Shown here piece after piece: positions 1 to 9,500 of a stretch of DNA of 42,859 nucleotides. The translations under genes were made by a program, and so were the position numbers. Position 1 is the stretch's first letter; every line of letters starts with the position of its first letter. Under the pieces are notes generated by a model. That model saw only the letters and a list, made by a program, of their open reading frames with translations, did no database searches and was not told the origin of the DNA. Origin of the DNA: Planctomycetia bacterium (GTDB taxonomy: Bacteria > Planctomycetota > Planctomycetia > Gemmatales > Gemmataceae); the NCBI GenBank assembly GCA_005786805.1, contig SYCV01000064.1, forward strand, positions 1-42,859, in the 5' to 3' direction.

Positions 1-1
1 C

Positions 2-466
2 GACTTCAACAACGATGGCATCTTGGATTTAGTCACCGGTGCTGGCCCGGGTGGCGCTCCCCATGTCAAAGTTTTTGACGGCGCGACCAATGCTATCCTA
101 AGCCAATGGTATGCCTATCCAGCATCTTTCACCGGTGGTGTTTTTGTCGCAGCAGGCGATATTGGCAACGATGGCAGCATCGAAGTAGTCACCGGCGCAG
201 GCCCAACCGGCGCTCCCGTCGTCGCAGTCTGGGACCCTTATACCGGCGCATTGCTTTCACAGTTCATGGCCTACGCAGAAGATTTCACTGGTGGCGTTCG
301 CGTTGGTGTGAGCGATGGCAATAGTGATGGTACCTTGGATCTTCTCACCGGCGCTGGCCCGGGTGGAAGCCCTGAAGTCAAAGTCTTCAGCTTCCCAGCA
401 TTGGATCTGCTGTTCTCTTTCTTTAGCGGCGAACCCACGAATACCGGTGGCGTATATGTCGGGTGA
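2..466 (+). CDS. FG-GAP/VCBS repeat protein, C-terminal part (cut by window edge)
   Basis: The frame is open to the left edge, so only the C-terminal 154 residues or so are visible. Three repeats of roughly 50 residues can be read, each with a D-x-N-x-D-G type calcium-binding loop (DFNNDG, DIGNDG, DGNSDG) followed by a GAGPGGAP or GAGPTGAP turn and a V-x-V-x-D/S strand. This is the FG-GAP (integrin alpha N-terminal type) beta-propeller repeat; in planctomycetes such units typically close very large secreted or surface proteins. The protein ends in GGVYVG with a TGA stop and has no visible anchor or sorting domain after the last repeat. Its N-terminus, and hence its export signal and any adhesion or enzymatic domain, is outside the window. 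Being extracellular is inferred from the family. Confidence 0.85.
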   Translation, partial: DFNNDGILDLVTGAGPGGAPHVKVFDGATNAILSQWYAYPASFTGGVFVAAGDIGNDGSIEVVTGAGPTGAPVVAVWDPYTGALLSQFMAYAEDFTGGVRVGVSDGNSDGTLDLLTGAGPGGSPEVKVFSFPALDLLFSFFSGEPTNTGGVYVG

Positions 467-550
467 CAGCAAATAAATTCGAATTAAATTAAGAGACGCA
501 TGGAGCGCAGTCCATGGGCTTTGATTCATTTATCTCTTAATCCCATTCCT

Positions 551-795
551 CTCCGGACCCTGAGCATGTCGAAGGGCTGCATCATCTCCGGACCCTGAGC
601 TTGTCGAAGGGCTGCATCATGCCCGGTCCCTGAGCTTGTCGAAGGGCTGAATCTTTTCCGGACCCTGAGCATGCCGAAGGGCTGCATCATGCCCGGACCC
701 TGAGCTTGTCGAAGGGCTGCATCATGCCCGGACCCTGAGCCTGTCGAAGAATTGCATCATCTCCGGCACCTTAGCATGTCGAAGGGCTGAATTCT
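551..795. repeat. Seven tandem copies of a 35-bp imperfect palindrome
   Basis: Copies lie at 551-585, 586-620, 621-655, 656-690, 691-725, 726-760 and 761-795. The shared core is CCTGAGCTTGTCGAAGG, with T, A or C at the variable base after GAGC, followed by GCTGCATCAT. Within a copy CCCT pairs with AGGG across a GA/AG mismatch pair, so each unit can fold into a short hairpin. Copies 1 to 5 are close to each other; copies 6 and 7 are more diverged. The array starts about 85 bp after the FG-GAP gene stop. The core resembles a palindromic repeat I recall from many unrelated bacterial genomes, but I could not check this. No ORF with support crosses it. Confidence 0.93.
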
Positions 796-1021
796 GTCTA
801 GCGGCTTAAAGAAAATGGAGCAAGAAAACTCATAAATCTGGCAGGAAATTTTATTTTTAAACGAACTAATGCAAAGCATCAATTTCAGGAGTTTTTTCAT
901 CTAATGGCTTGATACATTCTTAAATTTTTCGTCTAATTTCATAGAATTGAATCATAGTTTTAAATTACCAACGGTTTTTCTGAAAAGATTTATTATAAAG
1001 CCAAAACGAAAGGGTCACTAA
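796..1021. other. Gene-free leader region upstream of enolase
   Basis: This AT-rich stretch carries no supported ORF. A TATAAA-like hexamer at 994-999 lies just upstream of the enolase start but has no good -35 partner, so I do not call a promoter. The enolase ribosome site is only AAAGGG (1010-1014 region), about 7 nt before the ATG. Confidence 0.4.
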
Positions 1022-2248
<1,227 letters not shown>

Positions 2249-2329
2249 AACCAATTATTAATAATAGAAGAAAAACTTGGAAAAAAGGCCCGCTATGGAA
2301 AAGAAGTATGGCCCCAAGAAAGGCTTTAA
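2249..2329 (+). other. In-frame enolase tail beyond the TAA
   Basis: Directly after the TAA at 2246-2248, in the same frame, the codons read NQLLIIEEKLGKKARYG followed by KEVWPQERL and a second TAA (2327-2329). Family enolases read KYNQLLRIEEELG at this point, so the tail is recognisable. Only the Tyr codon is replaced (TAT or TAC to TAA needs one base), and the usual Arg is Ile (AGA to ATA needs one base). With the tail the protein would be 435 residues, the normal length. Confidence 0.8.
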
Positions 2330-2344
2330 ACTTACAGCCTGCAA

Positions 2345-2575
2345 ATGATTCAAAACATCTTTTTTTCCCTCACTGTTTTCCTGGGGGCCTTAGCCTTGGT
2401 TGTCGGCATCACCGGGCTGGCGGGCCCTCATTTAGTTTCAAGTTTACACTTTGATTTTCTCGCAGACAGGGGACTCGCGCGCATTATAATCGGCTGCGGA
2501 ATCGGCTTGATTGCGACCGCGTTTGTTTTTTTCAAGTCAAAAAACCCTGCTGCTCCCAATGGAAAAGATCACTAG
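2345..2575 (+). CDS. Small two-helix membrane protein, unknown function
   Basis: This 76-residue protein has two hydrophobic segments, about residues 5-27 (FFSLTVFLGALALVVGITG) and 47-63 (IIIGCGIGLIATAFVFF), and a short polar C-terminus ending KNPAAPNGKDH. It follows the enolase frame by 15 nt and abuts the next membrane gene, whose ATG starts one base after this stop. No clear Shine-Dalgarno site precedes the ATG, so it may be read by coupling with the gene before it. I do not recognise a family. The pairing with the next gene suggests that both products act at the membrane. Confidence 0.55.
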   Translation: MIQNIFFSLTVFLGALALVVGITGLAGPHLVSSLHFDFLADRGLARIIIGCGIGLIATAFVFFKSKNPAAPNGKDH

Positions 2576-2576
2576 C

Positions 2577-3143
2577 ATGGACTGGCTTTTTGAAGGTAGG
2601 GCAATTGTTTTTGGCAGCTTGATATGCATCTGGTTGGCATTACTGCTTGTTTGGATTTTTGCAAAATATAACCATTTCCCAGCAACAACCTTATTAGTGT
2701 TCATCCTGATTATTTTATATTTCGGCTTAGACAAGCTTGTATCAACCAACAAGGAAAATGTTGAATTGGTACTCTCAGACATATCTGATTTGACATTGAA
2801 AGGTTCAGTAAATTCAACACTTAAACATTTCGACGAACAATTCAAGACTGCAAGATCCACTGATTTGAAAGGCTTCAAGAACTGGTTGGCAACTCACCAA
2901 GCGGATAAATTCATTAAAAACATAATATTTTGGGATATAGAGGACATAAGCCAAATTGTGGGAGCAAAAACCACAAAAATAACCTGCTTGGTTAAAGTTA
3001 AAACAAGTTTAGATGGTTTGAGGGAGGGTATTTACCGCGTGGAATTTATATTTCAAAATAACAAGGATGGCCTGCCCACGATATTATCATTTCAAGTTTA
3101 TGATCCAATCAATCAAAACAATCGCATAGAAATAGGAATATGA
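2577..3143 (+). CDS. Membrane protein with C-terminal soluble domain, unknown function
   Basis: The protein has 188 residues from the chosen ATG. An upstream ATG at 2559 overlaps the previous gene and has no ribosome site, whereas GGAAAAG at 2561-2567 is placed about 9 nt before 2577. Two membrane segments are visible, about residues 7-28 (AIVFGSLICIWLALLLVWIFA) and 33-50 (ATTLLVFILIILYFGLDK). They are followed by a roughly 130-residue polar domain, alternating helix and strand, that would sit on one side of the membrane. No catalytic motif is seen. It probably forms a unit with the two-helix protein just upstream. The stop codon lies inside the left arm of an inverted repeat that separates it from the convergent lipoprotein gene. 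Confidence 0.65.
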   Translation: MDWLFEGRAIVFGSLICIWLALLLVWIFAKYNHFPATTLLVFILIILYFGLDKLVSTNKENVELVLSDISDLTLKGSVNSTLKHFDEQFKTARSTDLKGFKNWLATHQADKFIKNIIFWDIEDISQIVGAKTTKITCLVKVKTSLDGLREGIYRVEFIFQNNKDGLPTILSFQVYDPINQNNRIEIGI

Positions 3144-3168
3144 GGGCCAACCAAGGAAATGGCCCTCA
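3141..3168. terminator. Inverted repeat between convergent genes, likely bidirectional terminator
   Basis: TGAGGGCCA (3141-3149) and TGGCCCTCA (3160-3168) are perfect 9-bp arms around a 10-nt loop. The repeat lies between the plus-strand gene ending at 3143 and the minus-strand gene ending at 3183. There is no clean T-run on either side, so the terminator role is inferred from position. Confidence 0.6.
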
Positions 3169-3182
3169 CAAATTCCCAGCGA

Positions 3183-3443
3183 TTATTTTTGTGGAATGAT
3201 CTTGATTGGAGGTGGTTCAGAATACCTCGTCACAACAGGGGCAGCCACGCCTCCCATATCACATGAGTCACAAGCATCGGGCCCCATTCCAGCGCGCATA
3301 GCAGCGCCACCATGCCTGTAATTCTTGTCTGCGTGTATCAAGTATCCCCATGGCTTGAATGTCAGCCCAACTCGATGACCGTTACAACCTGACAAAAGAA
3401 AGATTGTAAGAAAACCGGCAATCATCAATGATCTAAACTTCAT
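3183..3443 (-). CDS. Small Cys-containing lipoprotein, unknown function
   Basis: This 86-residue protein starts MKFRSLMIAGFLTIFLLSGC. A charged N-region, a hydrophobic stretch and the lipobox LLSGC predict cleavage before Cys20 and lipid anchoring. The mature part is small and Gly-rich, with a further CDSC pair (near residue 58) and a Pro-rich end (EPPPIKIIPQK). A strong GAGGAGG ribosome site (plus-strand 3449-3455) precedes the ATG by about 5 nt. A 19-bp palindrome lies 25 bp upstream of the start. No domain is recognised; tiny lipoproteins of this kind are common in planctomycetes. It resembles the next minus-strand gene in size, lipobox and Cys/Pro content, but not clearly in sequence. Confidence 0.75.
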   Translation of the reverse strand: MKFRSLMIAGFLTIFLLSGCNGHRVGLTFKPWGYLIHADKNYRHGGAAMRAGMGPDACDSCDMGGVAAPVVTRYSEPPPIKIIPQK

Positions 3444-3467
3444 GGCAGCCTCCTCAAATTGGAATTG

Positions 3468-3486
3468 ATTCTGAATAATTCAGAAT
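3468..3486. promoter_or_regulatory. 19-bp palindrome upstream of the lipoprotein gene
   Basis: ATTCTGAAT and ATTCAGAAT flank a single central A, giving a perfect 9-bp inverted repeat 25 bp upstream of the minus-strand start at 3443. It could be a homodimer operator or a hairpin in the 5' leader. No regulator gene is adjacent. Confidence 0.5.
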
Positions 3487-3604
3487 ATCTCCTACACCAC
3501 TGACTCTTAAGTTGTTGAAACAACCTTGGAACCAACACCCAGAAGGAACTTATATTCCTTAAATCTCACTAAAAGGAATATGCAGCCCAAATGGACAGGT
3601 GCAA

Positions 3605-3731
3605 GCAATCTTTAGATTGCAAACCGAAGGAGGAGCTAAAAAATGTTTAGAAAATTACGGTTATACAGATTCTAAGGAAGCCTGAGGCTTTATCTTTGGA
3701 CACAATTGACCAAACAGGTTCAGAATCTGTA
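3605..3731. other. Nested inverted repeats in the intergenic region
   Basis: Three perfect inverted repeats lie close together. GCAATC/GATTGC (3605-3610 and 3615-3620) has a 4-nt loop. TACAGATTCT/AGAATCTGTA (3664-3673 and 3722-3731) is a 10-bp outer stem. AAGCC/GGCTT (3678-3682 and 3686-3690) is an inner hairpin with a 3-nt loop followed by TATCTTT on the plus strand. On the minus strand the same structure begins about 30 nt after the stop of the Cys/Pro-rich lipoprotein, so it may be its 3' end and terminator. A plus-strand small RNA or leader is the alternative. Confidence 0.45.
3643..3675 (+). CDS. Possible 10-residue leader peptide
   Basis: The ATG is preceded by AAGGAGGAG (3627-3635) with 7-nt spacing, one of the best ribosome sites in the window, and the frame reads MFRKLRLYRF then TAA. 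The stop overlaps the outer stem of the inverted-repeat structure. It could be a leader peptide, a relic of a decayed gene, or chance. No downstream plus-strand gene is present for it to control. Confidence 0.25.
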   Translation: MFRKLRLYRF

Positions 3732-3760
3732 AACCGGAATACTTTCACGACATTATTTAT

Positions 3761-3976
3761 TTACTGTGGCACGCAAACGGGAGCAGGCGCACAAACGGGA
3801 GCACAAGCAGGCGCGCACTGGGGCATTGGGGCGCAAGCAGGAGCATACTGTGGCATTGGAGGAGGATTACTATTGGAATGCCTGCGGCCAAAAAGCCCGG
3901 TACCCTCATGGCCCCAACAACCGGTATTTAAAATAACCAAGCCAAGAAAGGCAGACCTTACAATAAAAGCTTTCAT
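3761..3976 (-). CDS. Small Cys/Pro/Ala-repeat lipoprotein, unknown function
   Basis: From the ATG at 3976 the protein has 71 residues, with MKAFIVRSAFLGLVILNTGC forming a lipoprotein signal that ends in the lipobox LNTGC. A longer frame reaches 4018, but the lipoprotein signal fits the internal ATG, which has a weak GTGAGAG site upstream. After GLFGRRHSNSNPPP the mature chain becomes a low-complexity repeat of APxCAP and PQCAPAC units with seven further Cys. Such Cys/Pro chains could bind metal or cross-link at the cell surface, but that is conjecture. The coding DNA is correspondingly repetitive. The gene is likely terminated by the inverted repeats just downstream (3664-3731). Confidence 0.65.
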   Translation of the reverse strand: MKAFIVRSAFLGLVILNTGCWGHEGTGLFGRRHSNSNPPPMPQYAPACAPMPQCAPACAPVCAPAPVCVPQ

Positions 3977-4444
3977 GTTCACTCTCACTAAAAGCAACCA
4001 AAAAACAAATTTCAGCAATCCTATTTAAAGGCGCTGTCGCCAATACAAATTGGCAGATAACTTTTATTCACTGTAAAAAAAAGACCTATAGTAACGCGAG
4101 AACAAAAATAGTTAATTGATTGATAATTAATATTTAACTGTATACTTTTGACTTATAAACCGACAGTTCACTTTAAAGCAATAGTTCCAATTATGGCAAA
4201 AAGGACATCCCAAAACCCTTATTTTTTAGCATAAACCCATGATATTTTTCAAAAAGCGCAAAATAATCATTCGCAAAAGATCAATTTAAAGTGATTTTCC
4301 CCTCTTTTGGAGATAGGCATAAAGAAATATATTTTTACAATTCAGGAATTTAAAGGGATAAGCCAATGCGATAATAAATTAAATAAATGAATCGGGGAAT
4401 TACTTAATAAGTATCCCACTGCTAATGAAAAAAAAAGTCAATGA
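3977..4444. other. AT-rich gene-free region between FtsH and the lipoprotein gene
   Basis: No supported ORF is present. Two structures can be seen: GCCAAT/ATTGGC (4039-4044 and 4049-4054, 4-nt loop) upstream of the lipoprotein gene, and an imperfect hairpin at 4394-4417 (GGGG...CCC outer, TACTT/AAGTA inner) about 30 nt past the FtsH stop, which may help end the FtsH transcript. I see no clear promoter hexamers. Confidence 0.35.
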
Positions 4445-6412
4445 TCAAACATCAGTAGGATTTGCTGAAGATTTTGAGGGAGTAACATTAAATCCAGATT
4501 GCCTGAGAATGTCCTCTATCTCGTCACGAAGCAATTCTTCCTTGCCCATCAATTCTTCCACTATTTTCTCAACATAAACCCGGTTGTCAGATAACAGGTT
4601 GAAAGCTGTTTCATCAGCTTGGCGGAGAAAATTTTGCACTTCAGAATCTATAAGAGCCGCAGTTTGTTCACTGAAATCCCGGGCCTCTTGCATTTCCTTG
4701 CCAAGAAAAACATGTTCCTCACCAACCTTGAAGGTCATGGGTCCTAGTTTTTCACTCATCCCCCAATGTGTCACCATCATTCGCGCAAGCCGAGTTGCCC
4801 GCTTTAAATCTGATTCCGCACCCGCGTAGGGCTGATTGTAAACAAGCCTGTCTGCAGCCCTGCCGCCCATGATCATGACCAATTGATTTTTAAAATGATC
4901 CAGTCCATGATGAAATCGATCTTCATCAGGGGCGTTAAGGTTAACTCCTAGGCTTTGGCCTCGTGGAACAATAGAAACTTTTTGAGGGCGATCAGCACCT
5001 GGCATCAACCATGTGACAAGGGCATGACCAACTTCGTGGTAAGCTGTTCTGCGTTTATCCTCGGGAGTCAGGACTTCCTCGCGCTTGGGCCCTATAAGCA
5101 CGCGGTCAGCGGCAACTTCAAAATCAGAACGCTCGACTTTATCCTTACCCAGTCGGGTAGCCACCAACGCGGCTTCGTTTGCTAGATTTCGAAGGTCGGC
5201 ACCAGTCATGCCAATCATTTTCCGTGCAATCATCTCAAGGTTCACATCGTCAGATAGAGGCTTATTTCGAGTATGGACCTTAAGAATTGCAAGCCTACCC
5301 TGCCAAGTAGGCCTGTCAATGGTTATATGCCTGTCAAAACGACCCGGTCGAAGTAGAGCGGAATCAAGAACATCAGGTCGATTGGTTGCCGCCAGAACAA
5401 TAACAGTCTCTGTGGGCTGAAACCCATCCATTTCGCTGAGTATTTGATTAAGAGTTTGCTCACGCTCATCAGAACCACCGCCAACACCAGCCCCACGCAT
5501 TCTGCCAACGGCATCAATCTCGTCAATAAACAGGATACAAGGAGAATTATCCTTGGCAGTTTTGAACATGTCGCGAACCCGGCTAGCTCCAACACCAACA
5601 AACATTTGGATAAATTCCGAGCCACTGATGGAATAGTAAGGCACCCCCGCCTCACCGGCCACCGCCCGTGCTAGAAGTGTTTTACCTGTTCCCGGCGGGC
5701 CTACCAGCAAAACACCTTTTGGAATACTGGCACCAAGCTTCATGAATTTTTCAGGTGATTTTAAAAACTCAACAATTTCCTGAAGTTCACCCTTGGCATT
5801 TTGAAGCCCAGCTACATCCTCAAAGGTCACCTTCATTTTGCTTTTTTCATATTTTTTGGCGGGGCTTTTGATGTAATTTCCAAGAAATCCACCACCCATG
5901 GGATCACGAAATTTAGGAAGTATGAACAAGAAAAATACTATGAGAATAATTGCTGGCAGGATCATCATTATAAACCAGCTTAATCCTGCAAAATTATCCT
6001 CCTGCTGGTCAACGAGCAGCCCATTTCTAATGAGTTTGTCCATCTGGGTGACGAGACCTGGGTCGTCCAGTTTTGCCCTGTTAACGGTAAACTTACCGCG
6101 AAGCCCGGCTTTTTCCTTGAGTTTTTCATCCTTGAGATTTTCCCAGTCCTTTAGCTCAACGGAAATTCGATCAGTCCCGATAAAAGCAATCTTCCGGATC
6201 TTTTTTGAGTCCTCCTCATCAAACATCAATTTGACAAAGTCGGAATATAAAACAGTACTGCTATTCCCAACCGAGGAACTAAAAAGAAGAACCAGTAGTA
6301 AGAAGAGAATAACAAGCCAGCCTAAATTGCCGCTGATATTCGAGAAAGATCGCTTCTTGGGGTTTTTTCCAGAACCTTGAGGCTGAGACCCATCTTGGGT
6401 TGGGTTCGACAT
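4445..6412 (-). CDS. ftsH: ATP-dependent zinc metalloprotease FtsH
   Basis: FtsH is the membrane-anchored AAA+ protease that degrades misfolded membrane proteins and short-lived regulators. The 655 residues show a first membrane helix near 27-46, an extracytoplasmic domain, and a second helix near 145-168 ([23 protein letters not shown]). The AAA module follows with Walker A GPPGTGKT (about residue 240), pore loop [16 protein letters not shown], Walker [14 protein letters not shown] and the second region of homology [18 protein letters not shown]. The peptidase has the zinc motif HEVGH near residue 459 and the Asp ligand segment [11 protein letters not shown]. All catalytic residues are intact and the length is normal. 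A GGAG site lies 7 nt before the ATG. The next gene upstream on the same strand (the Tex-like protein) ends 119 bp before this start, so separate transcription is possible. Confidence 0.97.
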   Translation of the reverse strand: MSNPTQDGSQPQGSGKNPKKRSFSNISGNLGWLVILFLLLVLLFSSSVGNSSTVLYSDFVKLMFDEEDSKKIRKIAFIGTDRISVELKDWENLKDEKLKEKAGLRGKFTVNRAKLDDPGLVTQMDKLIRNGLLVDQQEDNFAGLSWFIMMILPAIILIVFFLFILPKFRDPMGGGFLGNYIKSPAKKYEKSKMKVTFEDVAGLQNAKGELQEIVEFLKSPEKFMKLGASIPKGVLLVGPPGTGKTLLARAVAGEAGVPYYSISGSEFIQMFVGVGASRVRDMFKTAKDNSPCILFIDEIDAVGRMRGAGVGGGSDEREQTLNQILSEMDGFQPTETVIVLAATNRPDVLDSALLRPGRFDRHITIDRPTWQGRLAILKVHTRNKPLSDDVNLEMIARKMIGMTGADLRNLANEAALVATRLGKDKVERSDFEVAADRVLIGPKREEVLTPEDKRRTAYHEVGHALVTWLMPGADRPQKVSIVPRGQSLGVNLNAPDEDRFHHGLDHFKNQLVMIMGGRAADRLVYNQPYAGAESDLKRATRLARMMVTHWGMSEKLGPMTFKVGEEHVFLGKEMQEARDFSEQTAALIDSEVQNFLRQADETAFNLLSDNRVYVEKIVEELMGKEELLRDEIEDILRQSGFNVTPSKSSANPTDV

Positions 6413-6531
6413 TAACTACTCCAAATTTACTAACAAAGAAATACTAAATTATCTTAGCTGCTTTCCATGAAGTGAAACAATCTAAGGAATTATTTTGTTT
6501 CAGGAAAATTAAAAAACATTAATTTAAAACA

Positions 6532-9500
6532 TTATTCAGAACCACCAGAAATCTCTTGATCTTTTTGCATCGGGGCCTGGCCACCTTGATCAACATTCTG
6601 TTCATTCTTGCTTGCACCATCCGCGTCATTGGGGCTGGACTTTTCCCAAAACACAGCAAGCTCGGCAAATGTTCCCAAAGGGGATGCTCCAGATAATGCG
6701 GACTGCGATAAATTAGGCTTTTCAATCGGTTTCTTACTGGAAAATGTCCTGATCTGTGGTGGCCTGTTTGGATCCGATCTCTGGGGACGCCCACCCCTCG
6801 GTTTTTCATCCCTTGGCCTGAAGGCACTGGAGCTTCGCAGGCTGCCGGCACTGGCACCACCGCCACCACTACCTGGCCTCGGGGAAGGAAACCTACCCGG
6901 TGCCGGCCTTTCAGAGGGACGAGGACGCTGGGGAGGCGCCGCAGGTGTGACAGATCCTTGATTAGGATCAGAGGGTTGCGCCTGTGCATCAGATCGACGG
7001 GAATTATCACGCGCAGGTGGTCTCGTAGACCTCTCAGGTCGTTGATGAGTTTCTTTTCTAGGATTAATCATGGTCAAGGATAAGCGGGACTTTTCCTTGT
7101 CGAGGGCAATAACCCAGACTGTGACAATATCACCAACACTAACAGATTCATAAGGGCTGCGAACATAGCGCGCAGAAATCTGGCTGATATGAACCAAGCC
7201 GCTTTCCTTGACCCCCACATCAACAAAACATCCAAATTCAACAACATTTTGCACAACGCCTTGAAGTTCCTGGCCAAGCTGCAACTCTTCAAACCCGATT
7301 TGCCTGGAACGGAAGATAGGACCAAATCGTTTGGATTGTTCCTGGGAAAGAGGTTGAATCAGCTCGTCCAGGAAATCTTTGAGTGAAGTGACAGAATCAA
7401 TGCCTGTCGCAGCCACAATATCCTTGAGATTTGCATTTCTAGCTTTCAAAAGGAGCTCATTTTTTTTCTCCGGACTTTTCCAATCATCCTTGGAGATGCC
7501 AAAGGAGTCCAAAATTTTCATTGCCATCGCGTAATCTTCAGGATGAAAATTGGTTGCATCCAATGGTTCATCACCACCGAACACCTGTAAAAAGCCTGAA
7601 CAAAGTTCAAACTTTTCAGGATTCACACCTTGAACCTGAAGCAATTGGGCACGATTTTGAAAAGGTCCGTTTTTTTTGCGAAACTCAACTATCTCCTGGG
7701 CAAGCAATTGATTTAGGCCTGAAACATGCCTGAGGAAACTTGCCTCCGCAGTGTTAAGGTCCGCTCCCCAAAAATTAGTGGTTGATTCAAGCACATTTTC
7801 CAAAGCAGGACGAAGATACCGATGCTGAACCTCAAATTCCAACAAACCGGAGACAACATGCACGGGGTCGATTTTCGACAATTCCTTGAGGGGATTCTGC
7901 AACCTTCTGCCTATTGAAACCGCTGCCCTGATTCCAACATCGGATTCAGGTAATTCTTCCTTACCCAACAACGAGGCAGCGTATTCATTCGAACCAGCTT
8001 CAATAACAATTGCGAACTTGACGTCCGAAGGAGGCTCGGGGAGATTTTTAACAACCAGTTTCAAGTCATTGACCTGCTTTTGATATTCCGCCTGCCTGCG
8101 CTCTTTTTCAAGCTTCTTTTGAGCATCTATTTCAGCTTTTTTCTTTGCCGCCAACGCTTCCATTTCAGCTTTTTTAATTGCAGCAAGGGCCTCTGGACTT
8201 GGCTCAGCGGGGACCTCTGATGTCACAGTTTCGGATGTTGCAGATTCAACAGGAATCACTCCAGCAGGGATCTCAACGGGTGCGGCCACAGGTTCCGATG
8301 GCGACTCTACCGGTGCAGCATCAGTGTTTGGTTCCAAATCAGATTTTTCAACTGTTTCATCAGGCGGCAAGACCTCCTTTGCCTCCTCATTCAAATGAGT
8401 TGAATCTTTAAGCCTTGCCAGCAATTCAAACAGCAAGTTTTCCGTGGCCTTTGATGCGTTCCCGTTATCGAGAGCTATGGTGCTAATCTGGTGTTTTCGA
8501 ATCAATTCCTCAAGGGTCAAAAGGCTGAGTTCTTTTTTACCCTGGGGTTGATGCGGGAAGATGACCGCATGGTCAACAAGTTTGCCTTCTTCATCAAGAA
8601 CAGCAATTTTACAACCGTTCCGGAAACCCGGGTCGATCGCAAGGACTTTAACTGCCCCTGCTGGATTTGCCACAAGGCGGTTGTTGTAAAAACGGGCAAG
8701 AAGACCGGCGGCATACTCGGATGATTTCTCACCCAGGTCACGAACACACTCCCGTTCCATCGCAGGCTTTAAAATCTGATCAATCGCCATGCCCATCGAT
8801 TTCTTGATGACATCAATATATTTGTGCTCGTATGCTGGCGGAGGCGAAGTCACGACTGCGGTGGATACCTCTGGTGGATTTGAGCCATCAGGTGACTGTT
8901 CAAGCTCCGGGGAACCAGAAATTATCTCAGCTTGGGTTTCCTTTGAGGGAGGATTTGATTTTGAAGCAAGTGCCCCGAATGCGTTGTTTTTGACCTTTTC
9001 AGGGTCCCAATCAAAAACAACATTTAGGAAACCACTTTTTTCACCTTTTGAAATTTGAAGATATTTTCTGGCCTGCAAGGATCGCAATGGTTCCACATAT
9101 GAAAAAAATTCCTTGAACTCCAGGCCATGTTTTTCTCTGACTTTATTGGTTTTAGAAACCTTGATTTTGCCGAAATCCCAGAGGTCATCACGGACGGAAG
9201 ACCTTACAGCGGGAATCTCGCTTAATTTTTCGGCAATAATCTGAACCACTCCCTCGGTGATTTTATCAATGGTATCCAGTCCCTTTTCGGGATTGATCAT
9301 CGTGGGAAGAATCTCATCAAGATTCGCAATGGCGGGATCCTCGGTCCAGAGGGCCTCTGCAAAAGATTCAAGGCCTTTTTCCCGTGCCGCTGCGGAAATA
9401 ACAGGCTTTTTTGGCTTCAAGGGAAAGTATAAATCTTCAAGACGCTTGGGGGACTCGATGGAGTTGATCTGGAGTCGCAATTCCTCGGTCAACTTTCCCT

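Noticed and set aside
551-795. CRISPR array
   Set aside because: The units are directly tandem with no unique spacers and no cas genes are present.
3643-3760. Remnant of a decayed lipoprotein gene after MFRKLRLYRF
   Set aside because: Translation of the following bases in all frames gives no lipobox or similarity to the neighbouring lipoproteins.
3696-4028. Plus-strand frame with Gly/Ala/Gln repeats (AGAQTGAQAGA)
   Set aside because: It is the antisense shadow of the Cys/Pro-repeat lipoprotein gene, has no ribosome site, and the minus-strand frame has a clear lipoprotein signal.
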